Positions 37,803-46,544 of a stretch of 64,000 nucleotides of DNA are shown here, piece by piece. The translations under genes were made by a program, and so were the position numbers. The stretch is from Enterobacter sp. kpr-6 (GTDB lineage Bacteria > Pseudomonadota > Gammaproteobacteria > Enterobacterales > Enterobacteriaceae): positions 186,001 through 250,000 of the forward strand of contig NZ_FOYH01000005.1 in the NCBI RefSeq assembly GCF_900116015.1, read 5' to 3'. Each line of letters begins with the position of its first letter. The stretch's first letter is position 1. Below the pieces are notes generated by a model, which ran no database searches, was not told the origin of the DNA, and was given only the letters and a program-made list of their open reading frames with translations.

Positions 37803-37818
37803 TGTGATCGAAGTCGAA
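37803..37818 (-). promoter_or_regulatory. Candidate CRP site upstream of togM
   Basis: TGTGA-TCGAAG-TCGAA, 8/10 against TGTGA-N6-TCACA. It overlaps the second KdgR-type site. Confidence 0.4.
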
Positions 37819-37831
37819 ACGGCGTTTCAAA
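37813..37831 (-). promoter_or_regulatory. Candidate KdgR operator 2 of togM
   Basis: GTCGAAACGGCGTTTCAAA: the core GAAAC-N3-GTTTC is perfectly symmetrical; 13 of 18 fixed positions match overall. Confidence 0.45.
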
Positions 37832-37977
37832 TAGGTGAGGTAACCGTCAGAATTGATAAAAACAAATCTGTTTTTAACGCGCCGTGACGACATGTATGGC
37901 AGTAGCAATCGGGCAATAGGGTATTAAAACTAATATTATTAGCAATTATTAGCGTGCTGATTTGTGGACGAGCAAAC

Positions 37978-38004
37978 AAAAAAAAGCCTTCCCGGAAGGA
38001 AGGC
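37978..38004 (-). terminator. Intrinsic terminator of kdgF
   Basis: Minus-strand stem GCCTTCC/GGAAGGC with a 5-nt loop and eight T, 21 nt after the kdgF stop. Confidence 0.88.
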
Positions 38005-38024
38005 GCAGGCCATACTAAATGGGA

Positions 38025-38351
38025 TCAGGCTTTGAGGAAATCTTCGCGCACCGGCGTGAAGGTATCTAATAGCGTTCCGGCTTCCAGGCAAACACAGCCG
38101 TGCACGATATTTGGCTGCTTGTAGAGGGTGTCGCCTTTACTGACGACATGCTTTTCGTCACCAATGGTAAATTCGAATTTGCCTGAGAGCACATAGGTCA
38201 GTTGCTCATGGGGATGATTGTGCAGCGGGCCGACTGCGCCTGCGTCAAAATTGACTTCAACCGCCATCATTTTACCGTCGTGCGCAAGGATGCGGCGGGT
38301 TACGCCGTTGCCCAGATCGTCAAGCTGAGTGTCTTTATGAAAAATAAACAT
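38025..38351 (-). CDS. kdgF: Cupin KdgF, unsaturated uronate linearisation
   Basis: Small cupin of 108 residues. KdgF enzymes speed conversion of cyclic 4,5-unsaturated galacturonate to linear DKI. Metal-binding cupin motif PLHNHPHEQLTYVLSGKFEF (two or three His and Gln/Glu) is complete, with the second motif at NIVHGCV. ATG 38351 has AGGA upstream; an in-frame extension to 38387 lies inside the KdgR-type site and is unlikely. Monocistronic, with a strong KdgR-type operator before it and a terminator after it. Confidence 0.92.
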   Translation of the reverse strand: MFIFHKDTQLDDLGNGVTRRILAHDGKMMAVEVNFDAGAVGPLHNHPHEQLTYVLSGKFEFTIGDEKHVVSKGDTLYKQPNIVHGCVCLEAGTLLDTFTPVREDFLKA

Positions 38352-38369
38352 GTGGCTGTCCTGTAGTAA

Positions 38370-38388
38370 GTTAAAACAACGTTTCATT
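38370..38388 (-). promoter_or_regulatory. Candidate KdgR operator of kdgF
   Basis: GTTAAAACAACGTTTCATT (plus-strand reading) matches 16 of 18 fixed positions of AATRAAAYRNYRTTTYATT, 18 nt upstream of the start codon. Confidence 0.7.
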
Positions 38389-38492
38389 AAATTTATCCCA
38401 GATGGTTTTAAAAAGAAATTTCAAACCAAAGAAGTGGAAAGGCGATCACAAGTTTGTTTCACTGGCATAAGACGACACACAAGGGGATCAAA

Positions 38493-39185
38493 ATGAAAAC
38501 TATAGGATTACTGGGTGGAATGAGCTGGGAATCGACCATTCCCTATTACCGCCTGATTAATGAGGGTGTCAAAGCCCGCTTGGGCGGCCTGCATTCCGCC
38601 AGTCTGCTGCTACACAGCGTCGATTTTCACGAGATAGAAGCCTGCCAGTCCAGCGGCGACTGGCATAAAGCCGGAGTGATTCTGGCAGACGCCGCCGCCG
38701 GGCTGGAGCAGGCAGGCGCGCAGGGCATCGTGCTTTGTACCAACACGATGCATAAAGTGGCCGAACAAATTGAAGCGCGCTGCAGCGTGCCGTTTTTACA
38801 TATTGCCGATGCGACGGGAAAAGCGATCGAAGCCGCCGGGCTTAATAAAGTGGCGCTGCTCGGCACGCGCTATACCATGGAGCAGGATTTCTACCGGGGC
38901 CGTCTGGCTGAGGTCAACGGCATTGCAACCACCATTCCTGATGAAGCCGACCGCGAGCGCGTCAATCAGATCATCTTTGAAGAGCTGTGTCTGGGCACCT
39001 TCAGCGATCTCTCCCGGCAATATTTCATCAATCTGATTGAGCGTATGGCGGAGCAGGGCGCGCAGGGGGTGATTTTTGGCTGTACCGAGATCGGCCTGCT
39101 GGTGCCGGAAGATCGCTGCCAAATTCCGGTCTTTGACACCGCCGCGCTACATGCGGCAGACGTGGTGGAGTTTATGCTCTCTTAA
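38493..39185 (+). CDS. ygeA: Broad-specificity amino-acid racemase YgeA
   Basis: PLP-independent Asp/Glu/hydantoin racemase family enzyme of 230 residues; E. coli YgeA racemises homoserine and other amino acids. Two catalytic Cys are kept, Cys82 (LCTNTMHK) and the one in FGCTEIGL near residue 197. N terminus [18 protein letters not shown] 38493 has AAGGGGA. It lies beside lysR-lysA as in E. coli, and its stop overlaps the convergent lysR stop by 4 nt. Confidence 0.95.
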   Translation: MKTIGLLGGMSWESTIPYYRLINEGVKARLGGLHSASLLLHSVDFHEIEACQSSGDWHKAGVILADAAAGLEQAGAQGIVLCTNTMHKVAEQIEARCSVPFLHIADATGKAIEAAGLNKVALLGTRYTMEQDFYRGRLAEVNGIATTIPDEADRERVNQIIFEELCLGTFSDLSRQYFINLIERMAEQGAQGVIFGCTEIGLLVPEDRCQIPVFDTAALHAADVVEFMLS

Positions 39186-40108
39186 CGCGTCTCCAGCACG
39201 GCTTCCAGCGGTTCGCGCAGGCGCGGCATCGCACTTTGCAGATGCTGCGTAAACGTCTCGACCAGTGCGGAAGCCGGGCGGTGCAACGGGCGAATCAGGC
39301 TGACGGTAAAGGGCACGTCGATGCTGAATCGCCGCACCACCACGCCGCTTTCGGCATAGTCCAGCGCCGTCAGCGGATTGACCACGGAAACGCCAGCGCC
39401 TGCACGCACCATCGCGCAAACCGACGCGGCGCTGTGGGTTTCCACCACCATTCGCCGCTTCACCTGATGCTCATTAAACAGCGCGTCGAGCAACTGACGG
39501 TAGCTGTCGGTGCGCGACAAACTGATGTAATTCTCGCCCTGAAAATCCTCCGGCGTCAGCACGGTTTTCTCAGCCAGCCGGTGTCCTTTGGGCAGCACAC
39601 AGACTTCGTTAAGTGTGAGCAACGGCGTGCGTTCGGTGCCTGCGGGCGTGGAGAGCGTTTCCGTCAGCCCCAGATCGTGACGCTGGGCGGAGAGCCACTC
39701 CTCTAATAAAGGAGACTCCTGCGGGACGATATTCAGGCTCACATCCGGGTAGCGGGCGAGAAACGGCTGTAACAAGGGCGGTAAAAAGGACTGTGAAAAC
39801 ACCGGCAGGCAGACGACGGACAGCTCGCCCTGGCGAAATTCGCGCAGGCTTTCGGCGGCGCTGACGATCCTGTCGAGCCCGTACCACGAGCGCTGCACTT
39901 CCTCAAACAGGCGCAGCCCCTGCACGGTCGGATGCAGTCTTCCGCGCGTGCGCTCAAACAGCGTCAGGCCGATCACTTTTTCAAATCGCGCCAGCTCCCG
40001 ACTAACGGTGGGCTGCGAGGTATGCAGCAGCCGGGCGGCGTCAGTCAGGTTTCCTGCCGTCATCACGGCGTGAAAGATTTCAATATGGCGCAGGTTAATG
40101 GCGGGCAT
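39182..40108 (-). CDS. lysR: LysR, activator of lysA
   Basis: Type member of the LysR family; activates lysA when diaminopimelate is present and lysine is low. 308 residues from ATG 40108, aligning with the E. coli N terminus ([21 protein letters not shown]); helix-turn-helix [14 protein letters not shown]. Upstream in-frame sequence to 40234 overlaps lysA and is not conserved. Divergent from lysA with 119 nt between the two starts, where its operator should be. Confidence 0.95.
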   Translation of the reverse strand: MPAINLRHIEIFHAVMTAGNLTDAARLLHTSQPTVSRELARFEKVIGLTLFERTRGRLHPTVQGLRLFEEVQRSWYGLDRIVSAAESLREFRQGELSVVCLPVFSQSFLPPLLQPFLARYPDVSLNIVPQESPLLEEWLSAQRHDLGLTETLSTPAGTERTPLLTLNEVCVLPKGHRLAEKTVLTPEDFQGENYISLSRTDSYRQLLDALFNEHQVKRRMVVETHSAASVCAMVRAGAGVSVVNPLTALDYAESGVVVRRFSIDVPFTVSLIRPLHRPASALVETFTQHLQSAMPRLREPLEAVLETR

Positions 40109-40227
40109 GAGCAGGTCCGAGAAGCGGAAAGGTATATCATTTTTGCATAGACTCTCCACAAAACGATATTTTTTATTCTCTTTGCACTGTGGCGTAATGT
40201 GAAAAAAATCACTGACCGGAGTTCGCC

Positions 40228-41490
40228 ATGCCACGTCCGCTTAACACCACTGAAACTGACCTCAACGCCGCAAACTTGCTGGCGCTGCCCGCTGAATTTG
40301 GTTGCCCGGTCTGGGTTTATGACGCGCAGATCATACGGGCGAAAATCGCCCAGCTTGGTCAGTTTGACGTGGTGCGGTTTGCCCAGAAAGCCTGCTCGAA
40401 TATCCATATTCTGCGTTTAATGCGCGAGCAAGGCGTGAAGGTGGATTCTGTTTCGCTGGGTGAAATCGAACGTGCGCTGGCCGCGGGCTACGATCCGCAC
40501 ACTCACCCGGATGACGTGGTGTTTACCGCCGATGTGATCGATGCGCCGACCCTGGCCCGCGTGCGCGAACTGCGCATTCCGGTGAATGCCGGTTCGGTGG
40601 ATATGCTCGAACAACTGGGCGAAGTGTCGCCGGGTCACCGCGTATGGCTAAGGGTTAACCCCGGTTTTGGCCACGGTCACAGCCAGAAAACCAACACTGG
40701 CGGCGAAAACAGCAAGCACGGTATCTGGCACAGCGATCTCCCGGCCGCCCTTGCTGCGATCGAACGCCACCAGCTCAAACTGGTGGGTATTCATATGCAC
40801 ATCGGCTCCGGCGTGGATTACGCTCACCTTGAGCAGGTGTGCGGCGCGATGGTGCGCCAGGTGATTGAATTCGGCCAGGATCTGGAGGCGATCTCCGCAG
40901 GTGGCGGGCTGTCGATTCCCTACCGTGAAGGGGAAGAGGCGATTGATACCGACCACTATTACGCGCTGTGGAACCGCGCCCGCGAGCAGATCGCCGCGCA
41001 TCTCGGCCATGCGGTCAAACTGGAAATCGAGCCGGGACGTTTTCTGGTTGCCGAATCCGGCGTGCTGATTGCGCAGGTACGCAGCGTGAAAGCGATGGGC
41101 AGCCGCCACTTCGTGCTGATCGACGCGGGCTTTAACGATCTGATGCGTCCGTCAATGTACGGCAGCTATCACCACATCACGGCGCTGGCCGCCGACGGGC
41201 GCGATCTGAGCGCGGCACCGTTAATTGATACCGTGGTGGCCGGGCCGCTGTGTGAATCGGGCGATGTCTTTACGCAACAGGAAGGCGGGAAAGTGGAAAC
41301 CCGCGCGCTGCCTACGGTGGTGCCGGGGGATTACCTGGTACTGCACGACACGGGGGCGTATGGCGCATCGATGTCTTCCAACTACAACAGCCGCCCGCTG
41401 CTGCCGGAAGTGCTGTTTGATGGCGGCGTGGCGCGTCTGATCCGTCGTCGTCAGACCATTGAAGAACTGCTGGCGCTGGAATTACTTTAA
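40228..41490 (+). CDS. lysA: Diaminopimelate decarboxylase LysA
   Basis: Last step of lysine synthesis: decarboxylates meso-diaminopimelate. A PLP enzyme of fold type III, 420 residues as in E. coli. PLP Lys54 is in RFAQKACSN; HMHIGSG, AGGGLSIPY, EPGRF and GPLCESGD (Cys at the dimer active site) are intact. Controlled by divergent lysR. Its stop overlaps the convergent LacI-family gene stop by 4 nt. Confidence 0.97.
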   Translation: MPRPLNTTETDLNAANLLALPAEFGCPVWVYDAQIIRAKIAQLGQFDVVRFAQKACSNIHILRLMREQGVKVDSVSLGEIERALAAGYDPHTHPDDVVFTADVIDAPTLARVRELRIPVNAGSVDMLEQLGEVSPGHRVWLRVNPGFGHGHSQKTNTGGENSKHGIWHSDLPAALAAIERHQLKLVGIHMHIGSGVDYAHLEQVCGAMVRQVIEFGQDLEAISAGGGLSIPYREGEEAIDTDHYYALWNRAREQIAAHLGHAVKLEIEPGRFLVAESGVLIAQVRSVKAMGSRHFVLIDAGFNDLMRPSMYGSYHHITALAADGRDLSAAPLIDTVVAGPLCESGDVFTQQEGGKVETRALPTVVPGDYLVLHDTGAYGASMSSNYNSRPLLPEVLFDGGVARLIRRRQTIEELLALELL

Positions 41491-42500
41491 GCCGGGTGAT
41501 GCGGCCCGACGGTAACTGAGTCGCGCAGGACCAGCGTGCCGGTAAACGGCGGGATGGCGTTGATCGGCTGGTGGTTCGCCAGCCGGATCGCCTGGTCGAT
41601 CGCCGTGGTGATCATGTTGTCGATGGGCAGATAAACCGTCGACAGCCCCGGTTCAAGCCACTTTGCGCTCGGGGCGTCGTCGAAGCCAAACAGGGAAATA
41701 TCCGCCGGGATCGAAAGCCCCGCCTGATGAATCGCTTTCGATGCGCCGAGCGCCATATCGTCATTACAGGTAAACAGCGCGCTGAATGCGACACCCTCCT
41801 GCAACAGCGCCCGGCACTGCTCGTAACCGCTGGTCATGCCCGCATCGCCGTAGCGCACTTTCGCCGGGTCCCAGCGAATCCCGTGTTTTTCCAGCGCCTT
41901 ACGGTAGCCCATCAGCCTCGCCTTACCGGTGGGCGTGTGGATCGCCAGCGTAATGCAGGCGATATCCCGGTGCCCCTGGGCGATTAAATACTCAACCGCC
42001 TGAAGCGCCGCGTCCTGCTGTTCAAAGAAAATGCATTTATCCCGCGCCTGGCCAACGTCGCGGTTGATGACGATCAGCGGCATTTTGATTCGTTCAATCA
42101 GCGCCATGATCGCCTTTTCGCCCATAAACCGGGTGTAAAGGATTATGGCGTCGCAGCGCCTGTCGGCCAGCATCTGCACCGCTTCTTCTTCACGCGCGGG
42201 GGTGTCGTGCCCGTCGGTCACAATCAGTTGTTTGCCGTGGGTTTCCGTCTGGCGTGACGCCTGCTGCAACAGGCGGCCAAAATAAAACCCGTCGAAGGTG
42301 GAGACCACCAGACCAATGCTATTGCTGGTCCGGTTTGCCAGCGACTGGGCAAGAAAATTAGGCCGGTAGCCCAGCTCTTTCATCGCGCTGAAAACCTGCT
42401 GGCGCGTACTTTCTTTTACCTGACCGGTGCCGTTTAACACGCGCGAAACCGTCGCTTTCGAGACGCCTGCGCGCAATGAGACATCCCGCATTGTGACCAT
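41487..42500 (-). CDS. LacI-family repressor, AscG-like
   Basis: Sugar-responsive repressor of 337 residues. N-terminal helix-turn-helix and hinge (MRDVSLRAGVSKATVSRVLNG; AQSLANRTSNSIGLVVS) and a periplasmic-binding-like effector domain. It resembles AscG, repressor of beta-glucoside genes. ATG 42500 has AGGA 7 nt upstream. It is divergent from an EIIC and a GH1 gene, which are its likely targets. A palindrome TTTGG-TATG-CCAAA near their promoter could be its operator. Confidence 0.9.
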   Translation of the reverse strand: MVTMRDVSLRAGVSKATVSRVLNGTGQVKESTRQQVFSAMKELGYRPNFLAQSLANRTSNSIGLVVSTFDGFYFGRLLQQASRQTETHGKQLIVTDGHDTPAREEEAVQMLADRRCDAIILYTRFMGEKAIMALIERIKMPLIVINRDVGQARDKCIFFEQQDAALQAVEYLIAQGHRDIACITLAIHTPTGKARLMGYRKALEKHGIRWDPAKVRYGDAGMTSGYEQCRALLQEGVAFSALFTCNDDMALGASKAIHQAGLSIPADISLFGFDDAPSAKWLEPGLSTVYLPIDNMITTAIDQAIRLANHQPINAIPPFTGTLVLRDSVTVGPHHPA

Positions 42501-42543
42501 GACGAGTTCCTGTTTCGCGTGAAGAGGGGAGTTTACCACAGCT

Positions 42544-42748
42544 CCCCCTCACCCTGGCCCTCTCCCCATGGGAGAGGGGATGGATCGAGTGCAGACTCTC
42601 CTTTCCCCCTCACCCTAACCCTCTCCCTGGGGGAGAGGGGACGGATCGAGTGCAAACTCGCCTTTCCCCCTCTGCTATGGGAGAGGGGACGGAAAGTGCG
42701 CGGACTTGCCTTTCCCCCTCTCCCTGAGGGAGAGGGCCGGGGTGAGGG
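42544..42748. repeat. REP-like palindrome cluster 3
   Basis: The longest of the four clusters: four palindromic units with three spacers of about 20 nt, two containing GGATCGAGTGC as in cluster 2. Outer arms CCCTCACCCTGG and CCGGGGTGAGGG face each other. Unusually, it lies in a divergent promoter region. Confidence 0.85.
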
Positions 42749-42852
42749 TAAAACCCGACTGGGATACCAATATTTTCACCACCCGCCAATTTGGAATACC
42801 ACTTCCTATCCTGAGAACTCAATCACAGAACTTTTTCCAACCACTGACTATT

Positions 42853-42866
42853 TTTGGTATGCCAAA
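42853..42866 (+). promoter_or_regulatory. Candidate operator upstream of the EIIC gene
   Basis: Perfect inverted repeat TTTGG-TATG-CCAAA. Related GGATACC, GGAATACC and GGTATCC elements occur at 42762, 42793 and 42868. A TATAAA element follows near 42890. Confidence 0.35.
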
Positions 42867-42921
42867 GGGTATCCGGCAGTCACCCTACACTATAAAAGCC
42901 CTTTTACTGAGGTACCAGCAC

Positions 42922-44259
42922 ATGGCTCTACAGGAAAAGCTCATCGATTCTCTGGGTAGTTTTGCTACAAAATTCAACAGCTATCGCTACATCATGGCGA
43001 TCAAATCCGCCTTCATTACCCTGATGCCGGTGATCATCGTCGGGGCGTTCTCGGTGCTGATCTCCAACATGGTGCTGGACCCGAAAAACGGCCTTGCCAG
43101 CTTTCAGGCGCTGTCGTTCCTCGCGGCGCTCAAGCCCATCACCAGCGCGATTAACTACGCCACGCTTAATTTTCTCAACATCGGCGCGGTGTTTTTAATT
43201 GGCCTTGAACTCGGGCGCATCAACGGCATTAAATCGCTGTTCCCCGGCCTTCTGGCGGTGATCTGCTTTATCTGCGTCACGCCAACTACCGTGGAAATGC
43301 TGGTGGACGGCGAAATGCACGTGGTGAAAGACGTCCTGCTGCGTCAGTTCTCGGACACCCGCAGCCTGTTCCTCGGCATGTTTATCGCCATTTTATCCGT
43401 TGAACTCTATTGCTGGCTCGAAGGGCGCAAAGGGCTGAAGATCAAAATGCCCGACACCGTGCCGCCGAACGTCGCCGCCTCGTTCTCGGCGCTGATCCCG
43501 GCGATCATCACCACTACCGTGATCGCCACGTTTGGCTTCGTGTTCCACCAGGTCACCGGCATGTATCTGTACGACGCCATCTACCAGGTGGTGCAACAGC
43601 CGCTGGAGCGCGTGGTGCAAAGCCTGCCGGGTATTTTGCTGCTGATGTTTGTGGCACAGCTTTTCTGGGTGATCGGCATTCACGGTAACCAGATGATCAA
43701 ACCGATCCGCGAGCCGTTGCTGCTCGGTGCGATCACCGTCAACATGAGCGCCTTCGAACAGGGCAAAGAAGTACCGAACATCATCACCATGCCGTTCTGG
43801 GATGTGTACATGAGTATCGGCGGCTCCGGTCTGACCATCGGCCTGCTGATCGCCGTGATGATTGCCACCAAACGCAAAGAGATGAAAGAGATCGCCAAGC
43901 TCTCCATTGGCCCTGGCCTTTTCAACATCAACGAACCGGTCATCTTCGGGATGCCGATCATGCTCAACCCGATCCTGGCGATCCCCTTCATCATCACCCC
44001 GCTGGTCACGGGCTCCATCGGTTACTTCGCTACCGTCACCGGTTTTGCGGGCAAAGCGGTCGTCATGGTGCCCTGGACCACGCCACCGCTGATTAACGCC
44101 TGGCTCTCCACCGCCGGTTCAATGGGCGCAGTGATCACCCAGCTTATCTGCATCGTTACCGCAGTAATTATCTATCTGCCGTTTGTGAAAATTGCTTCCC
44201 GCCGCGCGGAACAGGCGCAGTTACAGGCGGAGACAAATGAAATGGCGAAAAACGCCTGA
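42922..44259 (+). CDS. PTS permease EIIC, lactose/cellobiose family
   Basis: Membrane channel domain that imports and, with EIIB, phosphorylates a beta-glucoside. 445 residues, EIIC only, with about ten membrane helices (for example SAFITLMPVIIVGAFSVLIS). Family signatures WVIGIHGNQMIKPIREPLL and NINEPVIFGMPIMLNP hold the sugar-binding Glu and His. No EIIA or EIIB is encoded nearby, so it must borrow partners. ATG 42922 has GAGG; the upstream open frame runs into the REP-like cluster. The GH1 gene follows 7 nt after the stop. Confidence 0.93.
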   Translation: MALQEKLIDSLGSFATKFNSYRYIMAIKSAFITLMPVIIVGAFSVLISNMVLDPKNGLASFQALSFLAALKPITSAINYATLNFLNIGAVFLIGLELGRINGIKSLFPGLLAVICFICVTPTTVEMLVDGEMHVVKDVLLRQFSDTRSLFLGMFIAILSVELYCWLEGRKGLKIKMPDTVPPNVAASFSALIPAIITTTVIATFGFVFHQVTGMYLYDAIYQVVQQPLERVVQSLPGILLLMFVAQLFWVIGIHGNQMIKPIREPLLLGAITVNMSAFEQGKEVPNIITMPFWDVYMSIGGSGLTIGLLIAVMIATKRKEMKEIAKLSIGPGLFNINEPVIFGMPIMLNPILAIPFIITPLVTGSIGYFATVTGFAGKAVVMVPWTTPPLINAWLSTAGSMGAVITQLICIVTAVIIYLPFVKIASRRAEQAQLQAETNEMAKNA

Positions 44260-44266
44260 GGATTGC

Positions 44267-45694
44267 ATGAGCATAAAAACCATCACTATTCCGCCGTCGT
44301 TCATCCTGGGCGCGGCGGCCTCCGCCTGGCAAACCGAAGGCTGGAGCGGCAAAAAAGAGGGGCAGGATTCGTGGCCCGATCTCTGGTACAAAAACGACCG
44401 CCACGTCTGGCACAACGGCTATGGCCCGGCGGTGGCGACCGATTTTATCAACCGCTTTCGTGAAGACGTTCAGTTGATGAAAGAGGCCGGGTTAAGCCAC
44501 TACCGCACCTCGATTAACTGGTCGCGCTTCTTTACCGACTATGAAAATGGCGTAGTGGACGAGGAGTACGCCGCGTATTACGACAGCCTGTTTACTGAGA
44601 TGCATAAAAACGGCATCGAGCCGATGATCTGTCTCGAACACTACGAACTGCCTGGTTATTTGCTGGAAACCTACGGCGGCTGGGCGTCGAAAAAAGTGGT
44701 TGAACTGTTCGTGCTGTACGCGGAAAAAGTCTTTGCCCGCTACCATAATCAGGTCTCCCGCTGGTTCACCTTTAACGAGCCGATTGTGGTGCAAACCCGC
44801 GTTTACCTCGACGCGCTGCGCTGGCCCTACGAGCAAAGCACCGGCACCTGGATGCAGTGGAATCACCACAAAACCCTGGCGACGGCGAAAGTGGTGAGGC
44901 TGTTCCGCGAGAAGGCCTATCACGGCACGGTTGGCTGCATTCTCAACCCGGAAGTGACTTACCCGCGATCGACGGCCCCGCACGATGTGCGCGCCGCTGA
45001 CATCTACGATCTCTTCTACAACCGCGTGTTTCTCGACCCGATGGTCAAAGGTCACTACCCGGCGGAGCTGTTCAGCCTGCTTGAACAGCATCAGGTGGAG
45101 TGGGATTACACCGACGACGAACTGGCGATTATCCGCGATCACACCGTCGATGAACTGGGCATCAATCTCTATTACCCGCACCGCGTCAAAGCGCCGTCCC
45201 GCGCCTGGCATCCGCATACGCCATTCCATCCGGCCTGGTATTACGAGCCGTTTGAACTGCCAGGCAGACGGATGAATAAATCGCGCGGCTGGGAAATTTA
45301 CCCGCAAATTGTCTACGACATGGCGATGCGCATTAAAAATGAGTACGGCAACATACTGTGGTTTGTCGCCGAAAGCGGGATGGGGATCGAGAACGAAGGG
45401 CAGTTCCGCAACGCCGACGGGGTGATTGAAGACGATTACCGCATCGCGTTTATCAGCGAGCATCTCTACCAGACGCTGCGCGCGCGCGAAGACGGCGCGA
45501 ATTGCCAGGGCTACATGCTGTGGGCCTTTACCGATAACGTCTCGCCAATGAACGCCTTCAAAAATCGATATGGCTTAATCGAAATCGATCTGGAGAATAA
45601 CCGCGCCCGGCGAGCCAAAAAATCAGCGGCCTGGTATCGTCGGTTAAGCGAAGAGCGTGAGCTTACCCTGACCCTTGATGATGAATGGAAATAA
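44267..45694 (+). CDS. GH1 6-phospho-beta-glucosidase
   Basis: Family 1 glycoside hydrolase of 475 residues, expected to hydrolyse the phosphorylated beta-glucoside brought in by the adjacent EIIC. Acid/base Glu171 is in TFNEP. The nucleophile Glu369 is in FVAESGMG, where most GH1 enzymes have ENG; the change from Asn to Ser next to the nucleophile is noteworthy. N-terminal FILGAAASAWQTEG is typical of the family. Ribosome site GAGG overlaps the EIIC stop, so translation is probably coupled. Confidence 0.92.
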   Translation: MSIKTITIPPSFILGAAASAWQTEGWSGKKEGQDSWPDLWYKNDRHVWHNGYGPAVATDFINRFREDVQLMKEAGLSHYRTSINWSRFFTDYENGVVDEEYAAYYDSLFTEMHKNGIEPMICLEHYELPGYLLETYGGWASKKVVELFVLYAEKVFARYHNQVSRWFTFNEPIVVQTRVYLDALRWPYEQSTGTWMQWNHHKTLATAKVVRLFREKAYHGTVGCILNPEVTYPRSTAPHDVRAADIYDLFYNRVFLDPMVKGHYPAELFSLLEQHQVEWDYTDDELAIIRDHTVDELGINLYYPHRVKAPSRAWHPHTPFHPAWYYEPFELPGRRMNKSRGWEIYPQIVYDMAMRIKNEYGNILWFVAESGMGIENEGQFRNADGVIEDDYRIAFISEHLYQTLRAREDGANCQGYMLWAFTDNVSPMNAFKNRYGLIEIDLENNRARRAKKSAAWYRRLSEERELTLTLDDEWK

Positions 45695-45770
45695 ACATAG
45701 CCGCGTTTAGTGCAGGTGAATTTGGTAAGCTAACGCCCGATAAACGTTGACTTTCAGTACAGGTGATATT

Positions 45771-46544
45771 GTGGAGAAGGCTGTCATTCCGCCGGAAAAA
45801 AAACAGTACCAGGAAATTGGCGAAGATTTGCGGACGCAAATTATTCAGGGCCATTACCCCATTGGCGCTCGCCTCCCGCCGGAACGCAATATCGCCGAAA
45901 CCTACGGCGTCAGCCGCACGATTGTGCGCGAAGCACTGCTGATGCTGGAGTTACAGGGGACGGTGGATATTCGCCAGGGATCGGGTGTGTACGTGATGCG
46001 TATTCCCCAGGAGCATGAAAACGAAGAGGAGAGGCTGCTTAACAGCGACGTTGGCCCGTTTGAAATTCTCCAGGCGCGGCAGTTGCTGGAGAGCAACATT
46101 GCTGCGTTTGCGGCGAAGATGGCGACGCGGGCCGATATCGACAACCTCAAGCGCATCCTTGAGCAGGAGCAGCGGGCGATTGCGATGAACGACACCGCTC
46201 AGGACAACAGCAAAATGTTTCATCTGGTGCTTGCGGGCGCAACGCAAAACCAGATGCTTTTAGCGACGGTGGAAAGCGTCTGGCATCAGATGGACAGCAG
46301 CCCGCTGTGGCAGCAGTTTAACGTGCATATCGCCAGCCGCCCGTATCGCCTGAAATGGCTTGGCGATCGGCAAACGTTGCTGGCCGCTTTGCGTCGCCGC
46401 GACGTGATGGGGGCCTGGCAAAGCATGTGGCAGCATCTGGAGAATGTAAAAACCAGCCTGCTGGAACTCTCAGACGAGGACGCGCCCGATTTTGACGGCT
46501 ATCTGTTCGAATCCGTGCCGCTGTTTCAGGGGAAATTGATGTGA
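45771..46544 (+). CDS. GntR-family regulator, FadR/UxuR subgroup
   Basis: 257 residues: N-terminal winged helix (YQEIGEDLRTQIIQG; LPPERNIAETYGVSRTIVREAL; GSGVYV) and C-terminal all-helical FCD effector domain (FEILQARQLLESNIAAFAA). Similar in type to UxuR/ExuR, which respond to hexuronates; a link to pectin breakdown is possible but not shown. GTG 45771 with AGGTGA is a better start than TTG 45747. The acetyltransferase gene overlaps its stop. Confidence 0.88.
   Translation: MEKAVIPPEKKQYQEIGEDLRTQIIQGHYPIGARLPPERNIAETYGVSRTIVREALLMLELQGTVDIRQGSGVYVMRIPQEHENEEERLLNSDVGPFEILQARQLLESNIAAFAAKMATRADIDNLKRILEQEQRAIAMNDTAQDNSKMFHLVLAGATQNQMLLATVESVWHQMDSSPLWQQFNVHIASRPYRLKWLGDRQTLLAALRRRDVMGAWQSMWQHLENVKTSLLELSDEDAPDFDGYLFESVPLFQGKLM

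Larger units (their letters stand above)
37544..37977. other. Control region between togM and kdgF
   Basis: AT-rich gap without a gene. Besides the KdgR- and CRP-like sites listed, it holds a palindrome GAACC-GT-GGTTC at 37720-37731. No credible ORF. Confidence 0.6.
42501..42921. other. Divergent control region of the beta-glucoside genes
   Basis: 421 nt between the LacI-family gene and the EIIC gene. The left half is REP-like cluster 3; the right half holds four GGNATNCC-like elements and the palindrome listed below. No credible ORF. Confidence 0.65.

Noticed and set aside
42544..42748. CRISPR-like array (repeats of about 23 nt with about 20-nt spacers)
   Set aside because: The repeats are full palindromes of unequal length, few per site, the spacers resemble each other, and the same elements occur at three other loci with no cas genes.
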